41,497 nt of DNA from Rhodospirillales bacterium (lineage in GTDB: Bacteria; Pseudomonadota; Alphaproteobacteria; Reyranellales; Reyranellaceae). Below are positions 20,401-27,567 of the stretch, piece by piece. The notes beneath the pieces are model-generated. The model was not told where the DNA came from, searched no databases, and saw only the letters and a list, made by a program, of their open reading frames with translations. Within the stretch, counting starts at the first letter, position 1, and each line of letters opens with the position of its first letter. Location: NCBI GenBank assembly GCA_009377525.1, contig WHTW01000060.1, positions 1 through 41,497 on the forward strand, given 5' to 3'. The position numbers and the translations under genes are program-made.

Positions 20401-20468
20401 TGTCATCCCTAGCGCAGCGAGGGACCTTTCCTGCGGCCTAAAGGCCCCTCGCTGCGCTCGGGGTGACA
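20401..20468. repeat. Palindromic REP-like element between lolD and dnaE
   Basis: The left arm (20401-20429) begins TGTCATCCCTAGCGCAGCGA and the right arm (20440-20468) is its reverse complement with three differences in 29 positions. The loop is ten bases. The GCGCAGCGAGGG core is typical of dispersed intergenic repeats in Rhizobiales and Rhodospirillales genomes. It may act as an mRNA 3'-end stabiliser for lolD or as a weak bidirectional terminator. Confidence 0.85.
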
Positions 20469-20474
20469 GTGGGT

Positions 20475-21158
20475 TTAGCCCGCCAGCACACCGTCCTTGA
20501 GCGTCACCGTCCGATCCATGCGCGACGCCAGTTCGGGGTTGTGCGTGGCCACCAGCGCGGCCATACCAGTCTCACGCACCAGCGCCAGAAGCTGGCGGAA
20601 CACCGCATCGGCAGTCGATGAATCGAGGTTGCCCGTGGGTTCGTCGGCCAGCAGGACGCGCGGGGCGTTGGCGATGGCGCGGGCGATGGCCACGCGCTGC
20701 TGTTCGCCGCCCGACAACCTCCCCGGCCGGTGGTCGGCGCGCTCCTTGAGCTGGACCATGCCTAAAAGCTCGGTGGCGCGGCGGCGCGCCTCGGCGCGCG
20801 ATTTGCCGTTCAGCATCTGCGGCAACATCGCGTTCTCGATCGCCGAGAACTCGGGCAGCAGGTGGTGGTACTGGTAGACGAAGCCCAGGAACTGGCGGCG
20901 CATCACCGTGCGCTCGCGGTCGCCCGCAGCGCCGGCCGACTTGCCGTCGACCACGATGTCGCCTTCGTCCGGACGCTCCAGCAGGCCGGCGATATGCAGG
21001 AGGGTCGACTTGCCGCTGCCCGACTGGCCGACCAGGGCGACGATCTCCCCCGGCTTGAGGTCGAGCGCGATGCCCTTCAGCACTTCGAGGCGGCGATCGC
21101 CCTGCACGAAGGTACGCTTGATATCGCGCAGCGAAAGGGAAAATGTAGGATCACTCAT
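20475..21158 (-). CDS. lolD: Lipoprotein-releasing system ATP-binding protein
   Basis: ATPase of the Lol ABC transporter, which extracts outer-membrane lipoproteins from the inner membrane. The 227-residue protein has Walker [10 protein letters not shown] (44-52), the ABC signature [14 protein letters not shown] and Walker [14 protein letters not shown]. The [20 protein letters not shown]-loop region is typical of LolD. The ATG at 21158 overlaps the upstream permease stop by eight bases. It forms an operon with two permease genes and proS. Confidence 0.95.
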   Translation of the reverse strand: MSDPTFSLSLRDIKRTFVQGDRRLEVLKGIALDLKPGEIVALVGQSGSGKSTLLHIAGLLERPDEGDIVVDGKSAGAAGDRERTVMRRQFLGFVYQYHHLLPEFSAIENAMLPQMLNGKSRAEARRRATELLGMVQLKERADHRPGRLSGGEQQRVAIARAIANAPRVLLADEPTGNLDSSTADAVFRQLLALVRETGMAALVATHNPELASRMDRTVTLKDGVLAG

Positions 21159-22419
21159 GACGCAGCCCTTCGACCGGTTCGACGCGCGTGCTGCGCCAGG
21201 CAGGATAGGCCGCCGCCGCCAGCGACAGCAGGATGGCGATGGCGATGATGGACAGCACCTCGGCCGGCTGGACGCGCACCGGCGCGGAGGTGATGAACTC
21301 GACTTCGCTCCAGCCGGCGCCCGGCCCGCCGGCGTTGGTCAGCAGCACGAGCAGCCGGGCGATGCCCTGCATGTTGGCGCAGACCAGCAGGCCAAGGCCG
21401 GTGCCGACGGCAGTGCCGACCAGGCCGACCGCCGCTGCGGACAGGAAGAAGGCGCGCACGATGGTGCCCGGCGCCGCCCCCATGGTGCGCAGGATGGCGA
21501 TGCTGCCGCGCTTGACGCGTACCAGCATGGTGAAGCTCGCCACCACGTTCATGGCCGCGACCACGACGATCAGGGTGAGGATGATGAACATCATGACGCG
21601 CTCGACCTGCAGGGCGCCGACAAAACGGGCATTGAGGCCAAGCCAGTGGGCCACCCTGAGGTCGTCGCGGCCTAGCGCCTTGCGCAGCTCCTCGGCAAGC
21701 TGCGGCGCCGCCGCCGGATCGGCGATGTCGAGGTCGATCGAGCTCACCGCCTCGTTGCCGTATTCGAGATCGTCCTGCAGCATCGGCAGGGGCACGAAGA
21801 CCAGGCCGTTGTCGAACTCGTATCGGCGCGTCAGGAAGCTCGCCAGCACCTCGTAGTCGGAGTAGCGCGGCGCAATCGTGCCGTTGTCGTTCACCCGGTG
21901 AGTCACCAGGGTGAGCTTGTCGCCCGCCCTGAGGTTCAGCGCCTGGCGCAGGCGTTCGCCGATGACGACGCCGGGGCGCGTGCCGAAGGCGCCGAGGTCT
22001 CCGTGCACGATGTTCCTGGACAGCATGTCCCGCGACTGCAGATCTTGCGGCCGCACGCCGCGCACCAAGGCGCCGCGCGTCTGGTTGCCGGCGGTGACCA
22101 GCGCCTGGCGCTCCAGGGTCAGGTTGACGGTACGCACACCGGGGAACACCTTCAGCTTCGCCAGCAGCTCGGGCGTCGCCTGCACCATGCCGCCGTCGCG
22201 GGCGGTGATCACGATGTGGCCGTTGAGGCCGATGATGCGGCCTAAAAGCTGCTGGCGAAAGCCGCCCATCACCGACAGCACGATGATCAGGGTCGCCACG
22301 CCGAGCGCCACGCCGATCAGCGAGAAGATGGCGATGAAGGAGACGAAGCCCTCGCGCTGGCGGGTCGCGAGATAGCGCCAGGCCAGCCAGCGTTCGACGG
22401 CGCGGGCCGGATTACTCAC
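21151..22419 (-). CDS. Lipoprotein-releasing system permease, second copy (LolE/LolC-type)
   Basis: Inner-membrane FtsX/MacB-fold permease of 422 residues with four membrane spans: one N-terminal ([20 protein letters not shown]) and three C-terminal, with a large periplasmic domain between them. RGVRPQDL and [18 protein letters not shown] match LolC/LolE. It is clearly a paralogue of the preceding gene, aligning over its length with shared [29 protein letters not shown] and ILRTMGA motifs. Start is GTG at 22419, overlapping the upstream stop by eight bases. Most alphaproteobacteria carry one such permease beside lolD; here the pair may work as a LolC/LolE heterodimer. Assigning C or E by sequence is uncertain. 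Confidence 0.85.
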   Translation of the reverse strand: MSNPARAVERWLAWRYLATRQREGFVSFIAIFSLIGVALGVATLIIVLSVMGGFRQQLLGRIIGLNGHIVITARDGGMVQATPELLAKLKVFPGVRTVNLTLERQALVTAGNQTRGALVRGVRPQDLQSRDMLSRNIVHGDLGAFGTRPGVVIGERLRQALNLRAGDKLTLVTHRVNDNGTIAPRYSDYEVLASFLTRRYEFDNGLVFVPLPMLQDDLEYGNEAVSSIDLDIADPAAAPQLAEELRKALGRDDLRVAHWLGLNARFVGALQVERVMMFIILTLIVVVAAMNVVASFTMLVRVKRGSIAILRTMGAAPGTIVRAFFLSAAAVGLVGTAVGTGLGLLVCANMQGIARLLVLLTNAGGPGAGWSEVEFITSAPVRVQPAEVLSIIAIAILLSLAAAAYPAWRSTRVEPVEGLRHE

Positions 22420-23725
22420 GTTGCAGGCCCTCCACCGGGTCGAGCCGCGCCGCGCGCGCCGCGGGATAGAGCGAGGCGAGCAGTGCGAAGACCAGCGCCA
22501 TGAGGGCGATGAAGACGATCTCGCCCCATTCGATGCGCGAGGGAAGCTCGGCCAGCAGGTAGAGCGTCTCGTCGAACAGGACGATGTCGAAGGTGCGCTG
22601 CAACCACTGGCGGATGGCCTCGATGTTGCGGGCGAAGGCCAGGCCCAGCACGACGCCGAGCAGCGTGCCGATGCCGCCGATCGCCATGCCGTCGAGCAGG
22701 AACACGCGCATGATGGCGCCGCGCGTCGCCCCCATAGTGCGCAGGATGGCGATGTCGGCGGTCTTGGTGCGCACCAGCATGACCAGGCTCGACACGATGT
22801 TGAAGGCCGCGACCAGCACGATCATGGTCAGCACGATGAACATGACGTTGGTCTGGCCCTGGATCGCGGCGAAGAAGCCGATATTGGCCTGCCGCCAGTC
22901 GAACACCCAGCCCTGCATGCCGACCACCTGCGAAAGCTGCCGGCGCGCGGCGGCGACCGAGCTATCGTCGGCGACAAAGACTTCTATGCCCGTGACCTTG
23001 TCGCCGAAATCGAGCAGGCGCTGGACGTCGGGCAGCGGCGCGTAGACGAAGTTCGCGTCGTAGTCGTACATGCCGGCGCAGAAGACCGCGGCAACCCGCG
23101 CCTGCGCCGCCCGCGGCATGACGCCGAGCGGCGTAGCCACGGAGACCGGCGACACGAGCTGCAGACTGTCGCCGACCTTGAGCTTCAGGAGATCGGCCAG
23201 GCGGCGGCCGATCACGACCGAGAAGTCGTTGCCGAAGTCCTTCAACGAGCCCCAGTCGATCGGCTTGTCGTCCTCGGCGCGGCACAGGCTGCGATAGCGG
23301 TCGCGCAGCTCGGGCGGTCCCTCGATCGCGGCCGAGAGCGGCGTGCGCGCCTTGAAGTCCTCCGGCCGCACGCCACGCAGGACCACGCCCCTCACCTTGT
23401 CGCCGGCCACCGCCATGACCTGGCCCTCGGCCGTCGGCGTGGCGCTCAGCACGCCGGGCACCTTCTTCATGTCGGCCAGCAGCTCGGGCGTGGCGTCGAG
23501 GCCGCCGCGGCTGCCCTGCACGCCGAGCTGGCCGCTGATGCTCGACATCTGGCGCAGCATCTCGAAGCGAAAGCCGTTCATGACCGACATGACGACGATC
23601 AGCGTGCCGACGCCCAGGGTGATGCCGACCAGCGAGAAGGCGGCGATCACCGAGATGAAGCCCTCCTCGCGGCGGGCGCGCAGATAACGGAAGGCGATGA
23701 GGCGTTCGACGGCGGCGAAGGCCAT
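22412..23725 (-). CDS. lolC: Lipoprotein-releasing system permease, first copy (LolC/LolE-type)
   Basis: A 437-residue inner-membrane protein with an N-terminal span (EGFISVIAAFSLVGITLGVG), a long periplasmic domain of about 220 residues and three C-terminal spans. It ends [20 protein letters not shown], the usual LolC/E tail. VVMSVMNGFR, VVLRGVRPEDFK and [21 protein letters not shown] are family hallmarks. It has an insertion before the DFSVVIGRRLADLL motif (ELRDRYRSLCRAEDDKPIDW) that the second permease lacks, including a cysteine. It starts four bases after proS. Confidence 0.9.
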   Translation of the reverse strand: MAFAAVERLIAFRYLRARREEGFISVIAAFSLVGITLGVGTLIVVMSVMNGFRFEMLRQMSSISGQLGVQGSRGGLDATPELLADMKKVPGVLSATPTAEGQVMAVAGDKVRGVVLRGVRPEDFKARTPLSAAIEGPPELRDRYRSLCRAEDDKPIDWGSLKDFGNDFSVVIGRRLADLLKLKVGDSLQLVSPVSVATPLGVMPRAAQARVAAVFCAGMYDYDANFVYAPLPDVQRLLDFGDKVTGIEVFVADDSSVAAARRQLSQVVGMQGWVFDWRQANIGFFAAIQGQTNVMFIVLTMIVLVAAFNIVSSLVMLVRTKTADIAILRTMGATRGAIMRVFLLDGMAIGGIGTLLGVVLGLAFARNIEAIRQWLQRTFDIVLFDETLYLLAELPSRIEWGEIVFIALMALVFALLASLYPAARAARLDPVEGLQRE

Positions 23726-23729
23726 GGGG

Positions 23730-25037
23730 TCAGCCGAAGCGCTGCACGACCTGGTCGAACGGCACTTCCTCGCGCTTGCCGGTCCGGCGGTCCTTGACCT
23801 CGGCCTTGCCGGCCGACACGCCCTTGGGCCCGACGATCACATGCCAGGGGAGGCCGATCAGGTCCATGTCGGCGAACTTCGCGCCCGGCCGCAGGTCGCG
23901 ATCATCGTGCAGCACCTCGATGCCCTTGGCCGCGAAGCCGTCATAGAGCTTCTGGCAGGCGCCGGAGACGGCACCGTCGTCGGGCTTGAGATTGACGATC
24001 GCCACCTGGAACGGCGCCACCGATTCCGGCCAGACGATGCCCGCCTCGTCGTGACTCGCCTCGATGATGCCGCCGACCAGGCGCGACACGCCGATGCCGT
24101 AGGAGCCCATCTCGACCGTGATCTGCTCGCCGCCCGGGCCGGCCACGACCGCCTTCATGGGCGCCGAATAGTTGGTGCCGAAGTAGAAGATATGGCCGAC
24201 TTCGATGCCGCGGGCGGCAAGCCGCTCGCCCTCGGGGATCTTCTCGAAGGCTGCCTTGTCGTGCATGTCGTCGGTCGCGGCGTAGAGCGACGTCCACTCG
24301 TTCACGATCGGCTGCAGGTCTGAGTCGTAGTCGATCTTGCGGCTCAGGATATCCTTGTCGACCAGGCCCTTGTGGCAGAACACGGCGCTCTCGCCGGTGT
24401 CGGCCAGCACGATGAACTCATGGCTGAGATCGCCGCCGATCGGGCCGGTCTCGGCGCGCATCGGGATCGCCTTCAGGCCCATGCGCGCGAAGGTGCGCAG
24501 GTAGGTGACGAACATCTTGTTGTAGGAGTGGATGGCGCCCTTCTTGTCGATGTCGAAGGAGTAGTTGTCCTTCATCAGGAACTCGCGACCGCGCATCACG
24601 CCGAAGCGCGGCCGGACCTCGTCGCGGAACTTCCACTGGATGTGATAGAGGTTCCTCGGCAGGTCGCGGTAGCTCTTCACGCCGTCGCGGAAGAGCACGG
24701 TGATCACCTCCTCGTTGGTCGGGCCGTAGAGCATCTCGCGGTCGTGCCGGTCCTTTATGCGCAGCATCTCCGGACCGTAGGCGTCGTAGCGGCCGCTCTC
24801 GCGCCACAGGTCGGCCGACTGGATGGTCGGCATCAGCACTTCCTGGGCGCCCGAGCGGTCCTGCTCCTCGCGGACGATGCGCTCGATGTTCTTCAGCACG
24901 CGGAAGCCCAAGGGCAGCCAGGCATAGATGCCGGCCGAGGTCTGGCGGATCAGGCCGGCGCGCAGCATCAGGCGGTGCGAGACGATCTGCGCCTCTGCCG
25001 GGTTTTCCTTCATGGTCGGCAGAAAGTACTGACTCAT
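23730..25037 (-). CDS. proS: Proline--tRNA ligase (short type)
   Basis: Class II aminoacyl-tRNA synthetase that charges tRNA(Pro). About 435 residues long, it is the short alphaproteobacterial form without the editing insertion domain. Motif 2 is seen around [19 protein letters not shown], preceded by [22 protein letters not shown]. Motif 3 lies in [15 protein letters not shown], and the C-terminal anticodon-binding domain ends the protein. Start candidates are ATG 25043 and ATG 25037; the latter gives the standard MSQYFLPT start. It heads the operon proS-lolC-lolE-lolD. An unrelated permease gene diverges from it on the other side. Confidence 0.96.
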   Translation of the reverse strand: MSQYFLPTMKENPAEAQIVSHRLMLRAGLIRQTSAGIYAWLPLGFRVLKNIERIVREEQDRSGAQEVLMPTIQSADLWRESGRYDAYGPEMLRIKDRHDREMLYGPTNEEVITVLFRDGVKSYRDLPRNLYHIQWKFRDEVRPRFGVMRGREFLMKDNYSFDIDKKGAIHSYNKMFVTYLRTFARMGLKAIPMRAETGPIGGDLSHEFIVLADTGESAVFCHKGLVDKDILSRKIDYDSDLQPIVNEWTSLYAATDDMHDKAAFEKIPEGERLAARGIEVGHIFYFGTNYSAPMKAVVAGPGGEQITVEMGSYGIGVSRLVGGIIEASHDEAGIVWPESVAPFQVAIVNLKPDDGAVSGACQKLYDGFAAKGIEVLHDDRDLRPGAKFADMDLIGLPWHVIVGPKGVSAGKAEVKDRRTGKREEVPFDQVVQRFG

Positions 25038-25155
25038 CCGCATTCTGGTTCGGTCCTTGCTGGGCTGGCGAGGTGGCCGCGAACTGTAGGAAACGGGGGG
25101 TCCAAAGGCAAACGGCTACCGATCCACGTTCTCAGCGCATCAAGCCTTTCATGCC

Positions 25156-25186
25156 CCTCTCCCCCAAGGGGAACATGAGGGAGAGG
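25156..25186. repeat. Short palindromic element between proS and azgA
   Basis: CCTCTCCC (25156-25163) and GGGAGAGG (25179-25186) flank a 15-base loop that itself holds CCCC/GGGG. This resembles the short CCCTCTCCC...GGGAGAGGG repeats dispersed in many alphaproteobacterial genomes. It lies in the 207-base divergent gap (25044-25250) that should also carry both promoters; neither promoter could be assigned with confidence. Confidence 0.55.
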
Positions 25187-25250
25187 AACGTGATGGCTTT
25201 GCACAGGCGGATGCCCGCACACTTCACGCGACAAGCGGGGGAGAACAACA

Positions 25251-26543
25251 ATGCTCGAGCAGGTCTTCAAGCTCAGCGAGAACAAGACCAGCGTCCGGAC
25301 CGAGATCGTGGCCGGGATCACGACCTTCCTGACGATGGCCTACATCATCTTCGTCAACCCGGCGATCCTGGCCGAGGCCAAGATGCCGTTCGGGGCAGTG
25401 TTCGCCGCAACCTGTGTCGCCGCCGCCATCGGCTGCTTCCTGATGGCCTTCCTGGCAAACTACCCAATCGCTCTCGCACCGGGCATGGGACTCAACGCCT
25501 ACTTCGCCTTCGGCGTGGTCGGCGGCATGGGCCATAGCTGGCAGGTGGCGCTGGGCTGCGTCTTCATTTCGGGCGTCCTCTTCTTCATCATCAGCGTGCT
25601 GCCGATCCGCGAATGGATCGTCAACGCCATCCCCATGTCGCTCAAGATGGCGATCGCCGCCGGCATCGGCCTGTTCCTGGCGCTGATCGCGCTCAAGAAC
25701 GCCGGCATCGTCGTCGCCCATCCGGCGACCCTGGTAACCCACGGCAAGCTCACCAGCTTCCCCGTCATCATGGCGACGTTGGGCTTCTTCCTGATCGTCG
25801 CCCTGGAGCGCTTCCGCGTCATGGGTGGCGTGATCATCGGCATCCTGGTCGTGACCATCATCGCCATTGCCGCCGGCGAGCAGAAGTTCGGCGGTATCTT
25901 CGACACGCCGCCCTCGCTCGGGCCGGTGTTGCTGCAAATGGACCTGGGCGGCGCGCTCCAGGTCGAACTGGTGACGGTGGTATTCGCCTTCCTGTTCGTC
26001 GACCTGTTCGACAACACCGGAACGCTGATCGCGCTGGCCCATCGCGGCGGCTTCATGCGGCCCGACGGCACCGTGCCGCGCCTGCGCGGCGCCCTGGTCG
26101 CCGACAGCGGGGCGGCGATGATCGGCGCCGCCGTCGGCACCTCGACGACGACGAGCTACATCGAGAGCGCCTCGGGCATCAACGCGGGCGGCCGCACCGG
26201 CCTCACCGCGGCGACCGTCGGCATCCTCTTCATCCTGGCCCTGTTCGTGGCGCCGCTCGCCGGCTCGATCCCGGCCTACGCCACGGCGCCGGCGCTGTTC
26301 TACGTCGCCTGCCTGATGGTGCGCAGTCTCACGGAGGTGGAGTGGGACGACATCACCGAGGCGGCACCCGCCGTCGTCACGGCGATCACGATGCCCTTCA
26401 CCTTCTCGATCGCCGAAGGCATCGCGTTCGGATTCATTTCGTATTGCGCGATCAAGGTCGCGACCGGACGTTATCGCGATGTTCATCCGGCAGTCGGAAC
26501 TCTCGCTGTGCTGTTCGTGATCAAGTACGTGTACATCGGATGA
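25251..26543 (+). CDS. NCS2 family purine permease (AzgA/GhxP-like)
   Basis: A 430-residue inner-membrane transporter of adenine, guanine or hypoxanthine by family. It starts with the cytosolic lead VFKLSENKTSVRTEIVAGIT, typical of AzgA-type proteins. It then has FLTMAYIIFVNP, the APGMGLNAYFAF motif, and DLFDNTGTLIALAHRGGF. The substrate-region motif TSTTTSYIESASGINAGGRTG is intact. About 12 to 14 membrane segments are expected. GGGGGAG lies ten bases before the ATG. It interrupts the usual DUF1467-proS neighbourhood and is the only plus-strand gene between 4362 and 37602, so it was probably inserted. No purine riboswitch was recognised upstream. Confidence 0.92.
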   Translation: MLEQVFKLSENKTSVRTEIVAGITTFLTMAYIIFVNPAILAEAKMPFGAVFAATCVAAAIGCFLMAFLANYPIALAPGMGLNAYFAFGVVGGMGHSWQVALGCVFISGVLFFIISVLPIREWIVNAIPMSLKMAIAAGIGLFLALIALKNAGIVVAHPATLVTHGKLTSFPVIMATLGFFLIVALERFRVMGGVIIGILVVTIIAIAAGEQKFGGIFDTPPSLGPVLLQMDLGGALQVELVTVVFAFLFVDLFDNTGTLIALAHRGGFMRPDGTVPRLRGALVADSGAAMIGAAVGTSTTTSYIESASGINAGGRTGLTAATVGILFILALFVAPLAGSIPAYATAPALFYVACLMVRSLTEVEWDDITEAAPAVVTAITMPFTFSIAEGIAFGFISYCAIKVATGRYRDVHPAVGTLAVLFVIKYVYIG

Positions 26544-26587
26544 TCACATCTTGAGCGCGGACATTTGTTTGTCGTCGAACGATCTCA

Positions 26588-26616
26588 CCGCTTGCAATTG
26601 TTCTAATTGAAAGCGG
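26588..26616 (+). other. Hairpin downstream of the purine permease gene
   Basis: CCGCTT-G-CAATT, a loop of five bases (GTTCT), then AATTG-A-AAGCGG pair with a single 1x1 mismatch. It begins 45 bases after the permease stop. No T-run follows, so it is a probable 3'-end processing or transcript-stability hairpin rather than a canonical terminator. Confidence 0.5.
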
Positions 26617-26658
26617 GCGATCGAAAGAAAAGGTCTTGGCAAGGCGCTGGGTTCCGGC

Positions 26659-26768
26659 TAAACAGCCTACGTCTTGGGCGCGACCCGAGTTCTAGGGAGG
26701 AGAGCAGCATAAGCTGCCCGTGACGAGTTTCGGGGGTAGAGGGACGGCGGGCCATGAGCCCGCTGTTT
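26659..26768 (+). ncRNA. Candidate structured small RNA
   Basis: This 110-base stretch in the permease-DUF1467 gap has no ORF but a coherent fold. AAACAGC (26660-26666) pairs with GCTGTTT (26762-26768) to close it. The first arm is CCTA-CTTGGG-loop CGCGA-CCCGAG-TAGG (26666-26696). The second is GCAGC-ATAA-GCTGC. A GC-rich hairpin followed by a T-rich tail ends it. CTTGGC at 26635-26640 could be a -35 box. I do not recognise the family: SRP RNA and tmRNA hallmarks are absent, and a diverged 6S-like RNA is possible but unproven. It could also be the structured 3'-UTR of the permease mRNA. Confidence 0.4.
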
Positions 26769-26775
26769 CCTTTTG
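26746..26775 (+). terminator. Rho-independent terminator
   Basis: GCGGGC-CATGA-GCCCGC forms a 6-bp GC stem (26747-26763) followed by TGTTTCCTTTT. It ends the candidate RNA or the permease transcript. On the minus strand it would lie just downstream of the DUF1467 stop, without a T-run. Confidence 0.65.
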
Positions 26776-26816
26776 GTCAGCTACTTAGGCAGCGATCCTA
26801 ACAAACTGGATTAAGA

Positions 26817-27059
26817 TCACTCGACCATCCTGCGGAAGCTGAAAACGTCCGCCTGGTGGAGGAAATAGAAGCCAATCCACAACACGGCGGCGACGATCGA
26901 CGTGATGATCGCCTTGCGCAGGAGCTGAGGCCGCTCCGGAGCGCCGCGCTCCTCGCCCTTCCCCGGATTTTCCACCCGCCGCACGCCCAACGGCAGGACG
27001 GCGAACAGGATCGTCCACCAGATCACCAGGTAGACCATGACGCCGGTGACCCAGCTCAT
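26817..27059 (-). CDS. DUF1467 family small membrane protein
   Basis: The ATG at 27059 gives 80 residues: MSWVTGVMVYLVIWWTILFAVLPLGVRR forms one membrane helix with the WWTxLFxVLP motif of DUF1467. A charged linker follows (ENPGKGEERGAPERPQLLRK), then a second helix (IITSIVAAVLWIGFYFLHQ). The family has no known function but is nearly always found after mce in alphaproteobacteria, as here. A GTG at 27107 would extend the protein into the palindromic repeat and is unlikely. The ribosome-binding site is poor because the repeat sits directly upstream. Confidence 0.8.
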   Translation of the reverse strand: MSWVTGVMVYLVIWWTILFAVLPLGVRRVENPGKGEERGAPERPQLLRKAIITSIVAAVLWIGFYFLHQADVFSFRRMVE

Positions 27060-27061
27060 GA

Positions 27062-27139
27062 CCGGGCGCGCGCCACGCCAGTGGCGCGATCCTCTGTCGA
27101 CCCGCACAAAGACGCGCCACTGGAGTGGCGCGCGCCCGG
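27062..27139. repeat. Palindromic repeat, family A copy 2 (mce-DUF1467 gap)
   Basis: Arms 27062-27088 and 27113-27139 are inverted copies with one mismatch in 27, around a 24-base loop. The core GACGCGCCACTGGAGTGGCG is identical to the right arm of the element at 14705-14838. The internal hairpins of that copy are missing here, so this is a shorter variant. It separates two genes that are normally adjacent and occupies the place of the DUF1467 ribosome-binding site. Confidence 0.85.
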
Positions 27140-27146
27140 CGAAGAT

Positions 27147-27551
27147 CTATACCTGCTCAAGCTCAATCAGCGTGCCCGTGAAATCCTTGGGATGCAGGAA
27201 CAGCACAGGCTTGTCGTGCGCGCCGATCTTGGGCTCGCCGTCGCCCAGCACACGCGCGCCCTGGGCCTTGAGCTTGTCGCGGGCAGCGTAGATGTCCTCG
27301 ACCTCGTAGCAGACGTGGTGAATGCCGCCGTCGGCGTTGCGCGCCAGGAAGTTGGCGATGGGCGACTTCTCGCCCAGGGGATGCAGCAGCTCGATCTTGG
27401 TGTTGGGCAATTCGACGAACACCACCGTGACGCCATGCGCCGGCTGCGCCCTGGGGGCGCTCACCTTGGCGCCCATCACGGTGCGATAGAGCTCGGCCGC
27501 CTTGGCGAGATCCGGCACAGCGATGGCAATGTGGTTCAGGCGTCCGATCAT
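27147..27551 (-). CDS. mce: Methylmalonyl-CoA epimerase
   Basis: Interconverts (S)- and (R)-methylmalonyl-CoA in propionate assimilation. The 134-residue VOC-fold protein has likely metal ligands at H7 (RLNHIAIAVPDL), near H78/H79 (GGIHHVCYEVED) and E130 (GTLIELEQV). NTKIELLHPLGEKSPIANFL is a strong mce signature. I chose the ATG at 27551 because GGAG lies six bases upstream; a TTG at 27563 is the only longer option. It follows rnj after 16 bases. Confidence 0.93.
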   Translation of the reverse strand: MIGRLNHIAIAVPDLAKAAELYRTVMGAKVSAPRAQPAHGVTVVFVELPNTKIELLHPLGEKSPIANFLARNADGGIHHVCYEVEDIYAARDKLKAQGARVLGDGEPKIGAHDKPVLFLHPKDFTGTLIELEQV

Positions 27552-27567
27552 CAGGCTCTCCAAGGCT

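Noticed and set aside
18008..20500. 830-codon open frame on the plus strand antisense to dnaE
   Set aside because: Lies over dnaE; composition is typical of the complement of GC-rich third positions, with no recognisable motif.
26641..26768. Signal recognition particle RNA or tmRNA
   Set aside because: The conserved SRP GGAAG-tetraloop region and the tmRNA acceptor/T-loop sequence are absent.
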